Shown here: piece after piece, positions 46,150-55,663 of the stretch
How the letters are laid out: each line of letters begins with the position of its first letter
Numbering within the stretch: position 1 is the stretch's first letter
Assembly (NCBI RefSeq): GCF_034424175.1
Contig: NZ_CP139986.1
Coordinates: 310,001-374,000 of the forward strand
Reading direction: 5' to 3'
From: Kluyvera intermedia
GTDB taxonomy: Bacteria > Pseudomonadota > Gammaproteobacteria > Enterobacterales > Enterobacteriaceae
Length of the DNA: 64,000 nt
Position numbers and translations under genes: made by a program
Notes under the pieces: generated by a model
Database searches by the model: none
Seen by the model: the letters and a program-made list of their open reading frames with translations, nothing else
Told to the model about the DNA's origin: nothing

Positions 46150-46262
46150 GTGCGTTACTTCCCCGGGGGCGGCGTAAACGCCTTGCCCGGGCTACCGGTG
46201 CTTCGTCTGCGGGCGCTACGCTGTAGCCCGGCCAAGCGCAGCGCCGCCGGGAAAACTCGCAA
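46150..46262. repeat. REP-type palindromes between arnF and yhhS
   Basis: GTAGCCCGGCCAAGCGCAGC... at 46223-46251 is the same unit as at 5749, with one mismatch. A partial inverted copy (CGCCTTGCCCGGGCTACC) precedes it near 46178. No gene is seen in the 174-bp gap. Confidence 0.7.
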
Positions 46263-46321
46263 TGCCCTGCTGACAAAATATGCAATAATGCCCTTTTCGT
46301 TGCACCTATAAAGGATTATCT

Positions 46322-47512
46322 ATGTCTGCGGCCGACGCAGAGGGGCAGCTTAGCGGCTTGCGTCTCAACCTGCGTATTGTCTCCGTCGTTATCTTTAACT
46401 TCGCCAGCTATCTCACCATTGGCCTGCCGTTGGCGGTGTTGCCCGGCTATGTCCATGACGTCATGGGATTTAGCGCTTTCTGGGCGGGGTTGGTTATCAG
46501 TCTGCAATATTTTGCCACGCTGCTCAGCCGTCCTCATGCCGGACGCTATGCGGATCAGCTCGGGCCGAAAAAAATCGTCGTCTTTGGCCTGTGTGGCTGC
46601 TTCCTCAGTGGGCTGGGATATCTGCTGGCGTCATTGGGTAGCGACTGGCCGCTTATCAGCCTGGTGCTGCTGTGTTTAGGTCGCGTGATTCTCGGTATCG
46701 GCCAGAGTTTTGCTGGCACTGGCTCCACCCTGTGGGGCGTAGGCGTGGTAGGCGCGCCGCATATTGGACGAGTGATCTCGTGGAACGGAATTGTCACCTA
46801 CGGAGCGATGGCACTGGGCGCGCCGCTGGGCGTGCTCTGCTATAGCTACCTTGGCCTGCAAGGATTGGCGCTGGCGATTATGGCGGTGGCCGCGGTGGCG
46901 ATTCTGGCGGCACTGCCGCGCGACGAAGTGAAAGCAGCGAAGGGCAAGCCGATGTCGTTTCGCGCCGTGCTGGGCCGCGTGTGGCCTTACGGGATGGCGC
47001 TGGCGCTCTCATCTGCCGGGTTTGGCGTTATCGCCACCTTTATCACCCTGTTTTACGATGCCAAAGGCTGGGATGGTGCGGCCTTCGCGCTCACCCTGTT
47101 TAGCTGTGCGTTTGTCGGCACGCGCCTGCTGTTCCCTAACGGCATTAACCGGCTGGGCGGGTTGAATGTGGCGATGATCTGTTTCTCGGTCGAGATTCTT
47201 GGCCTGTTACTGGTGGGTTTTGCGACGATGCCACTGCTAGCGAAAATTGGTACATTTCTGGCGGGAGCGGGTTTCTCACTGGTTTTCCCGGCGCTTGGCG
47301 TAGTGGCGGTAAAAGCTGTGCCACAGCAAAACCAAGGGGCGGCACTGGCGACCTACACCGTCTTTATGGATTTGTCGCTGGGGATAACCGGGCCGCTGGC
47401 CGGGCTGATGATGGCGTATATGGGCGTGTCGACTATCTATATCGCGGTGGCGGGGTTGGTGGCGTTAGCCTTATTGCTGGGATGGCGATTAAAAAAATGG
47501 CCCCTGGCGTAA
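46322..47512 (+). CDS. yhhS: MFS transporter YhhS
   Basis: A 396-residue major-facilitator protein with 12 predicted helices. The family motif A region is GRYADQLGPKKIVV (about residue 75). It is highly collinear with E. coli YhhS, a putative efflux protein linked to arabinose and herbicide export. The C-terminus is about nine residues shorter than in E. coli. It is convergent with dcrB. Confidence 0.93.
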   Translation: MSAADAEGQLSGLRLNLRIVSVVIFNFASYLTIGLPLAVLPGYVHDVMGFSAFWAGLVISLQYFATLLSRPHAGRYADQLGPKKIVVFGLCGCFLSGLGYLLASLGSDWPLISLVLLCLGRVILGIGQSFAGTGSTLWGVGVVGAPHIGRVISWNGIVTYGAMALGAPLGVLCYSYLGLQGLALAIMAVAAVAILAALPRDEVKAAKGKPMSFRAVLGRVWPYGMALALSSAGFGVIATFITLFYDAKGWDGAAFALTLFSCAFVGTRLLFPNGINRLGGLNVAMICFSVEILGLLLVGFATMPLLAKIGTFLAGAGFSLVFPALGVVAVKAVPQQNQGAALATYTVFMDLSLGITGPLAGLMMAYMGVSTIYIAVAGLVALALLLGWRLKKWPLA

Positions 47513-47545
47513 CGACGCGAGAGGCCATGTCATCATCATACTGAC

Positions 47546-48103
47546 TTAGTTGATCACTAAAGTATTAATGATGCTTTCAGCAGCGGTTTGCGCCTGCTGC
47601 TGATTGTCCGCAGGCAGGGTGACCTGAAGGGTCAGCAGTTTGCCGTCGACTTTACCGAGAACCACGGAAGAGTAAGCGGTCTGCCCTTTAGCAGAAATGA
47701 TGCTGTCGAGCTGCTGAAGGGTATGGCCTTTCACGTCGATAGATTTATTAGTGACAACCTGCAACTGCGGATCGCGGTTGCGCTGCTGTTCTTCCAGGCG
47801 TTTTGCCATCACCGCCAAATCTTCGTTGGTGCCGTCACCCACGATAACGATGACCGCTTTCTGGCCGGTCGCATCAGAGTAAACGTGCATGTTGTTGCTT
47901 TGCGTACCCAGCTTGCCGCTCTGATCGCTCATACCGGCGGGCAGCGTGAAGCCGACCTTACCGTCTAACAGGCTGATGGCCTGCCCGGCGGCGTCACTTG
48001 CGGTAGCCGAACCCTGTGCAGGGGTGCTGGTATCGCTGTTATCACAGGCAGCAAGACCTGCAACCAGCAGGCCAATACCAACATATTTCACCAATTTGCG
48101 CAT
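47546..48103 (-). CDS. dcrB: Lipoprotein DcrB
   Basis: A 185-residue inner-membrane lipoprotein; lipobox LAAC (Cys about residue 20). In E. coli it is needed for phage C1 and C6 adsorption or DNA entry and helps envelope lipoprotein maturation. A low-complexity Ser/Thr/Ala linker precedes a Mog1/PsbP-like domain. Confidence 0.93.
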   Translation of the reverse strand: MRKLVKYVGIGLLVAGLAACDNSDTSTPAQGSATASDAAGQAISLLDGKVGFTLPAGMSDQSGKLGTQSNNMHVYSDATGQKAVIVIVGDGTNEDLAVMAKRLEEQQRNRDPQLQVVTNKSIDVKGHTLQQLDSIISAKGQTAYSSVVLGKVDGKLLTLQVTLPADNQQQAQTAAESIINTLVIN

Positions 48104-48176
48104 TGACTTCTTCCTTTCGATAAACAGCCACTAACGGCTCATTCATCTATCTTATCACAACCAATGTCATGAACTC

Positions 48177-48842
48177 TTAGCCGGGCTGTGCTGCGGATAA
48201 ATCAGATTTATCTGCCAGCCTTTTCATCAGCATATTCAACAACACGCCGTACATCGGCAGGAAGAATGCAATGCTAATCAGCACCTTAAAGGTATAGTCC
48301 ACAAGGGCGATTTCTACCCAGTGCGCCGCCATAAAAGGATCGGTGCTGCGCCAGAAGGCGATAAAGAAGAATGCCAGTGTGTCACTGATATTACCGAACA
48401 GCGTGGAGGCCGTTGGGGCCAGCCACCAATGGCGGCTTTGACGCAGACGGTTAAACACGTGGACATCAAGGATCTGCCCCAGTGCGTAGGCCATAAAACT
48501 TGCGGCGGCAATACGAGCAACGAACAGATTGAAGTGTGCCAGCGCGCCAAAGCCCTGCCACTCACCCATGTAAAACAGGGCAGAAATGACGTAGGAGATC
48601 ATCAGCGCTGGGATCATCACGGCGAACACAATGCGTCGTGCCAACGGTGCGCCAAAAATCCGCACGGTGAGGTCGGTGGCCAGGAAAATAAACGGAAAGC
48701 TAAACGCGCCCCAGGTGGTGTGGAAGCCGAAAATAGAGACCGGCAGCTGCACCAGATAGTTACTGGAGGTGATCACCAGTAAATGGAATAGCGATAGCCA
48801 AACCAGCGCATGACGGCGCTGTATGGAGGTAAAGGGAGCCAT
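48177..48842 (-). CDS. yhhQ: Queuosine precursor transporter YhhQ
   Basis: A 221-residue inner-membrane protein with about six helices (HALVWLSLFHLLVITSSNYL; FSFPFIFLATDLTVRIFG). It imports preQ0/preQ1 for tRNA queuosine synthesis in E. coli. The motif NISDTLAFFFIAFW is typical of the family. No queuosine riboswitch was found upstream. Confidence 0.93.
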   Translation of the reverse strand: MAPFTSIQRRHALVWLSLFHLLVITSSNYLVQLPVSIFGFHTTWGAFSFPFIFLATDLTVRIFGAPLARRIVFAVMIPALMISYVISALFYMGEWQGFGALAHFNLFVARIAAASFMAYALGQILDVHVFNRLRQSRHWWLAPTASTLFGNISDTLAFFFIAFWRSTDPFMAAHWVEIALVDYTFKVLISIAFFLPMYGVLLNMLMKRLADKSDLSAAQPG

Positions 48843-49023
48843 ATTGTACCTTTTTAGTGGTTGGGGTGAGGGAACCCAATAAACTGCAAACCTATTGCAG
48901 GGGCGGAATAATACTGCTTTCCCGCCTCATTGCAATGGTTGTTTTTCGCGCAATCGTTAACCTGGTTGCGTTGCGAGCCTGTCAGCGTAAACTAAGGCCG
49001 TTTTTTCTGACCACGAGATTCTC

Positions 49024-49269
49024 ATGACCGATTTGTTTTCCAGCCCCGACCACACCTTAGATGCGCAAGGGCTACGCTGTCCGGAGCCGGTGATGATGGT
49101 GCGCAAAACCGTGCGCACGATGCCGGTGGGTGAAACGCTGTTGATTATTGCCGACGATCCCGCAACAACGCGTGATATACCCGGCTTTTGTCGTTTTATG
49201 GAACATGAGCTGATTGCCGAGCAGACCGAATCGCTGCCGTATCAATATCTGTTGCGTAAAAGTCATTAA
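49024..49269 (+). CDS. tusA: Sulfur-carrier protein TusA
   Basis: An 81-residue protein that takes sulfur from IscS and passes it to TusD for 2-thiouridine in tRNA. The active Cys is in LRCPEPVMM (residue 19). Length and position next to yhhQ and zntA are as in E. coli. Confidence 0.97.
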   Translation: MTDLFSSPDHTLDAQGLRCPEPVMMVRKTVRTMPVGETLLIIADDPATTRDIPGFCRFMEHELIAEQTESLPYQYLLRKSH

Positions 49270-49467
49270 TACAGGCTGCGCCTGAAACAACGTACAATTT
49301 ATTGATTTTTAGTTGTTTAAAAGGCGCGGCGGCAATCCAACTCCATCGAACGGCTTAAGCTTGAGCTGTCTCTCAGTTTCATTGTTTGCCCTGTAAAGTT
49401 GCTAGTAAAAATATTGATGTGAATCGCATAATTTCCCCTCGATTCCCTTTCGGCACATCAAATAACA

Positions 49468-51363
49468 ATGAAAAAATCGTTTCTTGCGCTTTTACTTTGC
49501 TTAGGTACCTCTGCGGCGATGGCTGAACCCGTCAATATCACGATCCTCGGCACCTCCGATCTGCATGGCACTTTTGTCCCGTGGGACTACTCCACGGATA
49601 CCGAAAATCTGGCAGGTAGTTTGAGCCAGATTGCCACCCAGATACGTCAGGTGAGAAAGGAACAGCCCAACGTCATTCTGGTCGACGCGGGGGACACCAT
49701 TCAGGGTAACTTTGTCGAAACCTTTAAGAACGACAAAACCAGCCCGATGATCCTCGGGTTTAACGCCCTGGACTATGACGTCTGGGTGATGGGTAACCAT
49801 GAATTCGATTTCGGCCTGAAATCGCTGTCGACCTCGCTAAATCAGTTTAAAGGCACGGCGCTTGCCGGGAATATCCTGTGGGATAGCGGAAAAACCTATC
49901 TGCCTGCGTATAAGATTATTGAACGCCAGGGCGTGAAGATTGGTGTTATCGGCATGGATACGCCGATGACCGCCGAGTTTGCTAAAGGTACCGATCGGGT
50001 AAAAGGACTCAACTTTACCGATCCGGTTGGCGCGGTGAAGCAGACCATCCAGCAGATTCAGGGGCAGGTGGATGCCATCGTGCTGGTGGCGCATATGGGG
50101 ATCGATAACGAGAACCAGCGGCCAGGCACCGGCGTGGGCGATATTGCCCGTGCCAACCCAGAACTGGCGGCTATCGTCGCTGGGCATATGCATGTGAAAG
50201 TGGATAAAGAGGTGATTAACGGCGTTATTGTCACCGAACCAGATAAATATGGCCGCGCGCTGTCGCGTATCGACCTGCAGTTTGAGCAGCACAACGGCAA
50301 GTATGTGCTGATCAACAAAGACAGCTACACCTATTCCATTAAAGGAATGAAATCGGATGAGCCTCTGGAAGCGATTTACCAGCCTTATCATAAGATATTG
50401 CGCGCTAACGCCAATCGGCCGATTGCCCAACTAACGGGTCAGGATCTGGTGCCGCCAGACGCGGTGAAGGGCATTCCGCAGGTGCATATTCAGGATACCG
50501 GCATCAGCAAGCTGTATCAGGAGGCCAGCCGTCATTACGCGCCAAAAGCGCAGGTGATTGCGCTGCAAATTGATAACGACCGGCCGAAATTAAACGTCGG
50601 CACCATCACGGCAAAAGACATTGCCTTCAACTATCAGTATGCGGGCGGTGAAATCACCGTTTATCAACTGACGGGCAAAGAGTTGAAAAAATATATGGAA
50701 TGGTCGGCGGGCTACTTTAATCAGCTCCATGATGGCGACGTGACCTACAGTTTTAACCCGCAGCGCCGGGCCTCTAAATATTCCACCAATGATTTCTTCG
50801 ACGGTGTGACCTATAAGATCGACCTGCGTCAGCCTGTCGGGCAGCGTATTCGCGACCTGAAGATGGTGGATGGTTCGCCGGTGACGGACAGCACGCCAAT
50901 TCGCCTGGGGATGAACAGCTACCGCATGGGGCACCTGACGCAAAAAGGGGGTGCACTGGAGGGGATGCAGTTCCCGGTACTGTCGGATACGAAAGCGGAA
51001 TATGGTGAAGAAGCGGGTACGATCCGCAATCTGACTATTCGTTATCTGAGTGAGGTGAAAAAGGGTCAGTATCAGGGGCAAGCGGTGCAGCGCTGGCAGT
51101 TGGTCGGTCTGGAAGGTTATGACCGCGAACGTAAGATCGTCGAAAAACTGCTGAATGACGGCAAAATCAGCGTCCCAACCAGCGATGATGGGCGTTATGG
51201 CAACGTCGCATCGTTCAATGTGAAAGGGCTGTTGTTTAGCGACCCGCAGGCGAAAAAACAAAAGCAGGCAGCGTTACAGGCCGAGCTGGCGGCGGCTAAC
51301 TCGCCGGTAGCGAAAAAGCGAGTGAGCGATGAGCTGGTGATTCTTGAGGCGGTTAACCCTTAG
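49468..51363 (+). CDS. Periplasmic metallophosphatase / 5'-nucleotidase (UshA/CpdB-like)
   Basis: A 631-residue exported enzyme (signal peptide MKKSFLALLLCLGTSAAMA). The N-terminal calcineurin-like metallophosphatase domain has di-metal motifs TSDLHG, VDAGDTIQGN, GNHEFDFG and AGHMHVKV. The C-terminal 5'-nucleotidase substrate domain contains a possible nucleobase-stacking aromatic region, FDGVTYKIDLRQP. It probably hydrolyses nucleotides or 2',3'-cyclic nucleotides in the periplasm; which one is not decidable here. It is absent from this site in E. coli and has a free-standing promoter region of about 200 bp. Confidence 0.88.
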   Translation: MKKSFLALLLCLGTSAAMAEPVNITILGTSDLHGTFVPWDYSTDTENLAGSLSQIATQIRQVRKEQPNVILVDAGDTIQGNFVETFKNDKTSPMILGFNALDYDVWVMGNHEFDFGLKSLSTSLNQFKGTALAGNILWDSGKTYLPAYKIIERQGVKIGVIGMDTPMTAEFAKGTDRVKGLNFTDPVGAVKQTIQQIQGQVDAIVLVAHMGIDNENQRPGTGVGDIARANPELAAIVAGHMHVKVDKEVINGVIVTEPDKYGRALSRIDLQFEQHNGKYVLINKDSYTYSIKGMKSDEPLEAIYQPYHKILRANANRPIAQLTGQDLVPPDAVKGIPQVHIQDTGISKLYQEASRHYAPKAQVIALQIDNDRPKLNVGTITAKDIAFNYQYAGGEITVYQLTGKELKKYMEWSAGYFNQLHDGDVTYSFNPQRRASKYSTNDFFDGVTYKIDLRQPVGQRIRDLKMVDGSPVTDSTPIRLGMNSYRMGHLTQKGGALEGMQFPVLSDTKAEYGEEAGTIRNLTIRYLSEVKKGQYQGQAVQRWQLVGLEGYDRERKIVEKLLNDGKISVPTSDDGRYGNVASFNVKGLLFSDPQAKKQKQAALQAELAAANSPVAKKRVSDELVILEAVNP

Positions 51364-51402
51364 GCGTTTGAACCGGGGGTAAACCTGATGCCTGATGGCG
51401 CG

Positions 51403-51474
51403 CAGCTTTCAGGCCTACAGGATAAGGGTTATCCACTTGTAGGCCGGGTAAGGCGGAGCCGCCACCCGGCATCA
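51403..51474. repeat. REP/BIME elements between the nucleotidase gene and zntA
   Basis: TCAGGCCTACAGGATAAGG and GTAGGCCGGGTAAGGCGGAG... form REP-type stems between convergent genes and may also act as a transcription stop. Confidence 0.65.
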
Positions 51475-51485
51475 TGGTTGCACGG

Positions 51486-53687
51486 CTATTTCCTGCGCAG
51501 CAGGCGCAGCGCGTTGAGCGTCACCAGCACGGTTGCGCCGGTATCCGCCAGCACTGCCAGCCACAACCCGGTCATCCCCAGCAGGGTGGTGATAAGGAAA
51601 ATCCCTTTCAACCCCAGCGCAATGGTGATGTTCTGACGCACGTTGGCGTGGGTGGCGCGTGCCAGACGAATCATCTGTACCAGCCCGATTAAACGGTTGT
51701 GAGTCAGCGCCGCATCGGCGGTCTCAAGCGCCACGTCAGTGCCGCTGCCCATCGCAATCCCCATCGCCGCCGCTTTCATCGCCGGGGCGTCATTGATACC
51801 GTCACCGACCATTACCAGCGGGCCTTGTGCGTTTAGCGCCGTCACTTCTTTGACCTTATCGGCGGGCAGCAAATTGGCGCGGTACGCCATGCCCAGCTCG
51901 TCGGCAATCGCTGCCGCAGCACGTGGGTTATCGCCGGTGAGGATAATCCCCTGAATCCCCAGTTCCCGCAGCCCTTCAACCGCCTGACGGGCATCCTCAC
52001 GCACGGTGTCGCGCAGTGCCAGAATCCCCAGCAGGGTATCGTCGCGGGTCACCAATACAACGGTGTTACCCTGGCTTTCTAGCTGCTGAATCTGTTCAAG
52101 CTGCGCGGCTGCCGGGAATTTCCCTGCCGCGCAGATAACGATGCGTTGCCCGTCTACCTCTGCTTCTATCCCGGAGCCAACCAGCGTACGCTGTGACGTT
52201 GCCTGTGGGATGTTCAGATTACGCTGCTGCGCCTCACGCACTACCGCCTGCGCCAGCGGATGGGTGGAGCCTTGTTCAACGGCTGCGGCTATCGCCAGCA
52301 GGGTTCCTTCATCCAGATCGGACGTTGGAATAATCGCTGTGACCTGTGGTTTGCCAAGCGTTAAGGTACCGGTTTTATCAAACGCCATTTGCGTAACGCG
52401 ACCCAGTTGTTCCAGCGCCGCGCCGCCTTTAATCAGTGCGCCATAACGCGCTGCGGTAGCAAGACCTGAAGTGATCGCTGCCGGTGTCGAGATGACCAGC
52501 GCACACGGGCAGCCAATAAGCAGCAGAGTCAGACCTTTGTAAATCCACTCTTCCCATGAGGCGGAGAGCAGCAGCGGTGGAACCAGAGCGACCAGCAACG
52601 CAATCGCCATAATCACCGGAGTGTAGATGCGGCTGAAACGATCGATAAAACGCTCGATAGGGGCGCGGCGTTCTTCCGCTTCTTCAATCAGACGTAGAAT
52701 ACGGTCGATGGCACTGTCACCAGGCTTCGAGATAACGCTAAGCTGTACCAGACGATCGGCGCTGGTGGCCCCCGCAGGAACGCTTTCCCCCGCGTTGCGT
52801 TCAACCGGAATTGACTCGCCGGTTAAAGCGCTTTCATCAAAGCTGGCAAACGGCGTGATGAGTTTACCGTCAGCAGGCAAACGCCCACCGGCCGCGACTT
52901 CAATCACATCGCCCGGCTGTAAATCTTTTTGTGCAACGGTTTCGCGTTGACCATCACGTACCCGTACGGCAGTATCCGGTTTCAGCGCCATCAGCGCGCT
53001 CACGCCCTGACGTGCGCGGTTTGCCGCCCAGCCTTCGAGTCGTTCGCCGATTAAAAATAGCAGCAGTACCATCGCGGCTTCTGCCGTCGCACCGATAAAC
53101 AGCGCGCCGATGGCGGCCACGCTCATCAACGTTTCAATCGCAAACCAACTGCCGCTTTTAATCAAACGCAAAGCCTGACGGGCAATGGGGAACAGGCCGA
53201 CGAGGGTGGTGGCGATAAATGCCAGATTACCGAGCGGATGGTTGAACTGCTCAAGCCCCCAACTGATCGCCATCATCACGATAAGTGCTATCAGTGGCAG
53301 GTTTTCTTGCAGACGAGAGGCTTTGGCTTCAGGTTGATCCTGGTCTTCGCCGCGCAGCGTGTAGCCTGCGGCAGTGACGGCTTTTTCAATTTGCGCGCGG
53401 ACATCTTCATCGGCATCGACCAGCAATTTTTCGGTGGCAAAGAGTACTTTGGCCTGCTTTACCCCAGATACCTGGCGGGCGGCGGTTTCCACCTTACGCG
53501 CGCAGGCAGCACAGTCCATCCCGTTAATTACCCAGCTGTAACGTGCGGCAAGTTCGGTTTCGACCGTCGGCTCTGCCGTGGCGCACTGGCTGTCACAGCA
53601 GCAATCGTCCTGCGCTTGTGGGGCAGGAGCGAGCTTGAATGAGGAAAACTGTGGGGCTTTTTTGTCATGCGTCTCTGGAGTCGACAT
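51486..53687 (-). CDS. zntA: Zn(II)/Cd(II)/Pb(II)-exporting P-type ATPase ZntA
   Basis: A 733-residue P1B-ATPase that expels Zn2+, Cd2+ and Pb2+. The N-terminal metal-binding domain has GMDCAACARK (CxxC) preceded by a Cys-rich leader (DDCCCDSQCA). The membrane CPC motif IGCPCALVIS, phosphorylation DKTGTLTLG, SEHP-type STHPLAQ and hinge GDGINDAPAMK are intact. It is controlled by ZntR through the operator at 53726-53757. Confidence 0.97.
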   Translation of the reverse strand: MSTPETHDKKAPQFSSFKLAPAPQAQDDCCCDSQCATAEPTVETELAARYSWVINGMDCAACARKVETAARQVSGVKQAKVLFATEKLLVDADEDVRAQIEKAVTAAGYTLRGEDQDQPEAKASRLQENLPLIALIVMMAISWGLEQFNHPLGNLAFIATTLVGLFPIARQALRLIKSGSWFAIETLMSVAAIGALFIGATAEAAMVLLLFLIGERLEGWAANRARQGVSALMALKPDTAVRVRDGQRETVAQKDLQPGDVIEVAAGGRLPADGKLITPFASFDESALTGESIPVERNAGESVPAGATSADRLVQLSVISKPGDSAIDRILRLIEEAEERRAPIERFIDRFSRIYTPVIMAIALLVALVPPLLLSASWEEWIYKGLTLLLIGCPCALVISTPAAITSGLATAARYGALIKGGAALEQLGRVTQMAFDKTGTLTLGKPQVTAIIPTSDLDEGTLLAIAAAVEQGSTHPLAQAVVREAQQRNLNIPQATSQRTLVGSGIEAEVDGQRIVICAAGKFPAAAQLEQIQQLESQGNTVVLVTRDDTLLGILALRDTVREDARQAVEGLRELGIQGIILTGDNPRAAAAIADELGMAYRANLLPADKVKEVTALNAQGPLVMVGDGINDAPAMKAAAMGIAMGSGTDVALETADAALTHNRLIGLVQMIRLARATHANVRQNITIALGLKGIFLITTLLGMTGLWLAVLADTGATVLVTLNALRLLRRK

Positions 53688-53725
53688 CGTATCCTCCGGT
53701 TAATGATCGTTGTTTCATTAAGCGC

Positions 53726-53757
53726 AGCATACACTCTGGAGTCGACTCCAGAGTCAA
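53726..53757 (-). promoter_or_regulatory. zntA promoter with ZntR operator
   Basis: On the minus strand: -35 TTGACT (53752-53757), a 20-bp spacer filled by a 22-bp palindrome ACTCTGGAGTCGACTCCAGA + GT (53733-53754), and -10 TATGCT (53726-53731). The long spacer is the hallmark of MerR-family control and matches the E. coli zntA promoter. Confidence 0.92.
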
Positions 53758-53765
53758 GCGAAGAA

Positions 53766-54392
53766 CTACAAATAAAGTGCGCGAACGATAAAGAAATGTC
53801 CGGCAAAGTAGCAGGCGGCGTAAATCGCGGTATCCGCACGGAAACGGCGACGATAATGACTCCCCAGCCACACAATGTTACCGAGCAGCAGTAGCGAAGC
53901 ACCGAAGAACCCGGACAGCGCGGTATCGGTTGGACGCAGGAACCACAGCTCGCCCGCTACCCACACCATCACCAGCGTCATACCCACAAATGCCAGCACC
54001 GGTAGCTTCATTTCTTCAAGCCGCGTCCAGATGACCGCCAACAGCAGCACGCCAATCACCAGTAATATCAGCGGCAGCGGCCAGAAGAAGGTAAAGGTCA
54101 GTTGTCCGGCAAACCAGATGGTATAAAGCAGGTGCGAGAGGAAAAATGCTCCAATGGCATAAAGCGTCCGTTCGCGAGGGAGAAGCGTAAGCGCATCACC
54201 GACCAGCGAAGCGCACAGACCCGCCAGCACCAGATAGCTGATGGCGTTGAACATCGGTGCCTGCCAGGCAAGCAGGAGCAGTAGGATTAAGGTGATAGGC
54301 TTGAACACCCAGCGCTGCCAGGTTGGGCCACGGTAGGAGGCATCCACGTAGAGCCATCCGGAGAAAACAACTGCGATAAACGACCAAAGCAT
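53766..54392 (-). CDS. yhhN: Membrane protein YhhN (TMEM86 family)
   Basis: A 208-residue membrane protein with about eight helices. Eukaryotic TMEM86 relatives are lysoplasmalogenases; the bacterial function is unproven. Motifs such as GDALTLLPRERTLYAIGAFFLSHLLYTIWF carry the conserved acidic and His residues. Divergent from yhhM, in the usual zntA neighbourhood. Confidence 0.93.
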   Translation of the reverse strand: MLWSFIAVVFSGWLYVDASYRGPTWQRWVFKPITLILLLLLAWQAPMFNAISYLVLAGLCASLVGDALTLLPRERTLYAIGAFFLSHLLYTIWFAGQLTFTFFWPLPLILLVIGVLLLAVIWTRLEEMKLPVLAFVGMTLVMVWVAGELWFLRPTDTALSGFFGASLLLLGNIVWLGSHYRRRFRADTAIYAACYFAGHFFIVRALYL

Positions 54393-54533
54393 ATTAAGTC
54401 CCTGTATCCGCTATCATTAGTAGGCATTGTGTCGCTAGCCCTGAATGTCCAGTGTAGTAGTGTGGACGACCAGATGACAATGGCTGGATGCGTCGTTTAC
54501 TATGATTTGCGTAAATTCTTATGAGAACCTGAT

Positions 54534-54890
54534 ATGAGTAAGATGCCTCTGTTTTTTGTTGCCGTAGTCGCGGTTATCGTCATTGCCGCCTCTTTTCGTT
54601 ACGTTCAGCAGCGCCGGGAAAAAATGGATAACGACGCCGCGCCGCTGATGCAAAAGCAGGTGGTGGTGAGTAACAAGCGGGAGAAGGTGCTGAATGACCG
54701 CCGTTCACGTCAGCAGGCAGTGCTGCCCGCGGGCAGTGAAATGCGTTACGACGTCAGCTTTAAACCGCAGCAGGGCGGTCTGGAGATGAGTTTTCGCGTC
54801 GAGGCTGAGCAGTATCATCAACTGACGGTGGGGGATAAGGGGACGCTGAGTTATAAGGGTTCGCGCTTTGTTGGATTTGTAGTGGAGTAA
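54534..54890 (+). CDS. yhhM: DUF2500 protein YhhM
   Basis: A 118-residue protein with an N-terminal membrane anchor (MPLFFVAVVAVIVIAASFRYV), a charged linker and a small beta-rich domain (SEMRYDVSFKPQQGGLEMSFRV). Function unknown. It marks the left edge of the accessory island that separates it from yhhL. Confidence 0.92.
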   Translation: MSKMPLFFVAVVAVIVIAASFRYVQQRREKMDNDAAPLMQKQVVVSNKREKVLNDRRSRQQAVLPAGSEMRYDVSFKPQQGGLEMSFRVEAEQYHQLTVGDKGTLSYKGSRFVGFVVE

Positions 54891-55172
54891 GGAGCGTTAT
54901 CGTGACTTTGGGCGATACCGCCCAAGTGACGAAATGATTTTATATACTGATAACTATATTAACTCTTTGTGATGTATTGAAGTTAAATATACCAATCTCA
55001 TTTTTTCTTTTGCTTTACTTTCTTTTGTAGTTAAAAGTATAGGAATAACCACTATTTTTTTATACGCTATAGGTGTTTTTTTTATCAGGCGTAAGTCACG
55101 CTGTAATTTCAATATTGTTAACGTTATTTATTATGGTGAGTTATTATTCGTATCTATGAGTAAGGGTATTAT

Positions 55173-55652
55173 ATGGCAAATACAATCTGGTTAACTTTGA
55201 ATGGTCAATCCCAAGGGTTAATTTCAGCAGGCTGTGCAACGGTTGATTCAATTGGCAATAAAGCTCAGATAGCACACTGCGATCAGATTATGGTGATGGA
55301 AATTTCACATGGAATGACGCGTGAGCAGAATGTAGGGCACCAGTCATTAACATTCGTAAAACCTATAGATAAGGCTTCACCTTTGCTGGGAAAAGCGATC
55401 AATGAAAATGAAACGCTGACCTGTGACTTTAGTTTCTATCGGACCAACCGGATGGGGTTTAACGAGCTTTATTACACAATAAAGTTGACCAATGCCAGAA
55501 TTTCAAGCATCCACCTGCATGTCCCACACACTATTGATGATAGCGCAGGACAACCCGAGGAATCGATCGAGTTGTCTTATGAATCAATTAATTGGGAACA
55601 CCATGTCGCGGGCACCAGTGGATATAGCTTTTGGGAAGATCGTGTTTATTAA
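55173..55652 (+). CDS. hcp: Orphan Hcp (type VI secretion tube protein)
   Basis: A 159-residue Hcp/TssD-family protein. The family pattern is clear: an early strand (IWLTLNGQSQGLI), loop HCDQIMVMEISHGM, FVKPIDKASPLLGKAINENETL and a C-terminal SYESINWEHHVAGTSGYSFWED. Hcp hexamers form the tube of the T6SS and load effectors in the lumen. No other T6SS structural gene is in the window, so this is an orphan that would use a T6SS elsewhere. The 282 bp before it are strongly AT-rich and hold the promoter but no gene. The first effector starts 11 bp downstream. Confidence 0.93.
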   Translation: MANTIWLTLNGQSQGLISAGCATVDSIGNKAQIAHCDQIMVMEISHGMTREQNVGHQSLTFVKPIDKASPLLGKAINENETLTCDFSFYRTNRMGFNELYYTIKLTNARISSIHLHVPHTIDDSAGQPEESIELSYESINWEHHVAGTSGYSFWEDRVY

Positions 55653-55663
55653 GGGAGTGCTAG

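Noticed and set aside
48843..49023. PreQ1 riboswitch upstream of yhhQ
   Set aside because: The leader has short GC stretches but no preQ1-I/II/III core or pseudoknot pattern could be recognised.
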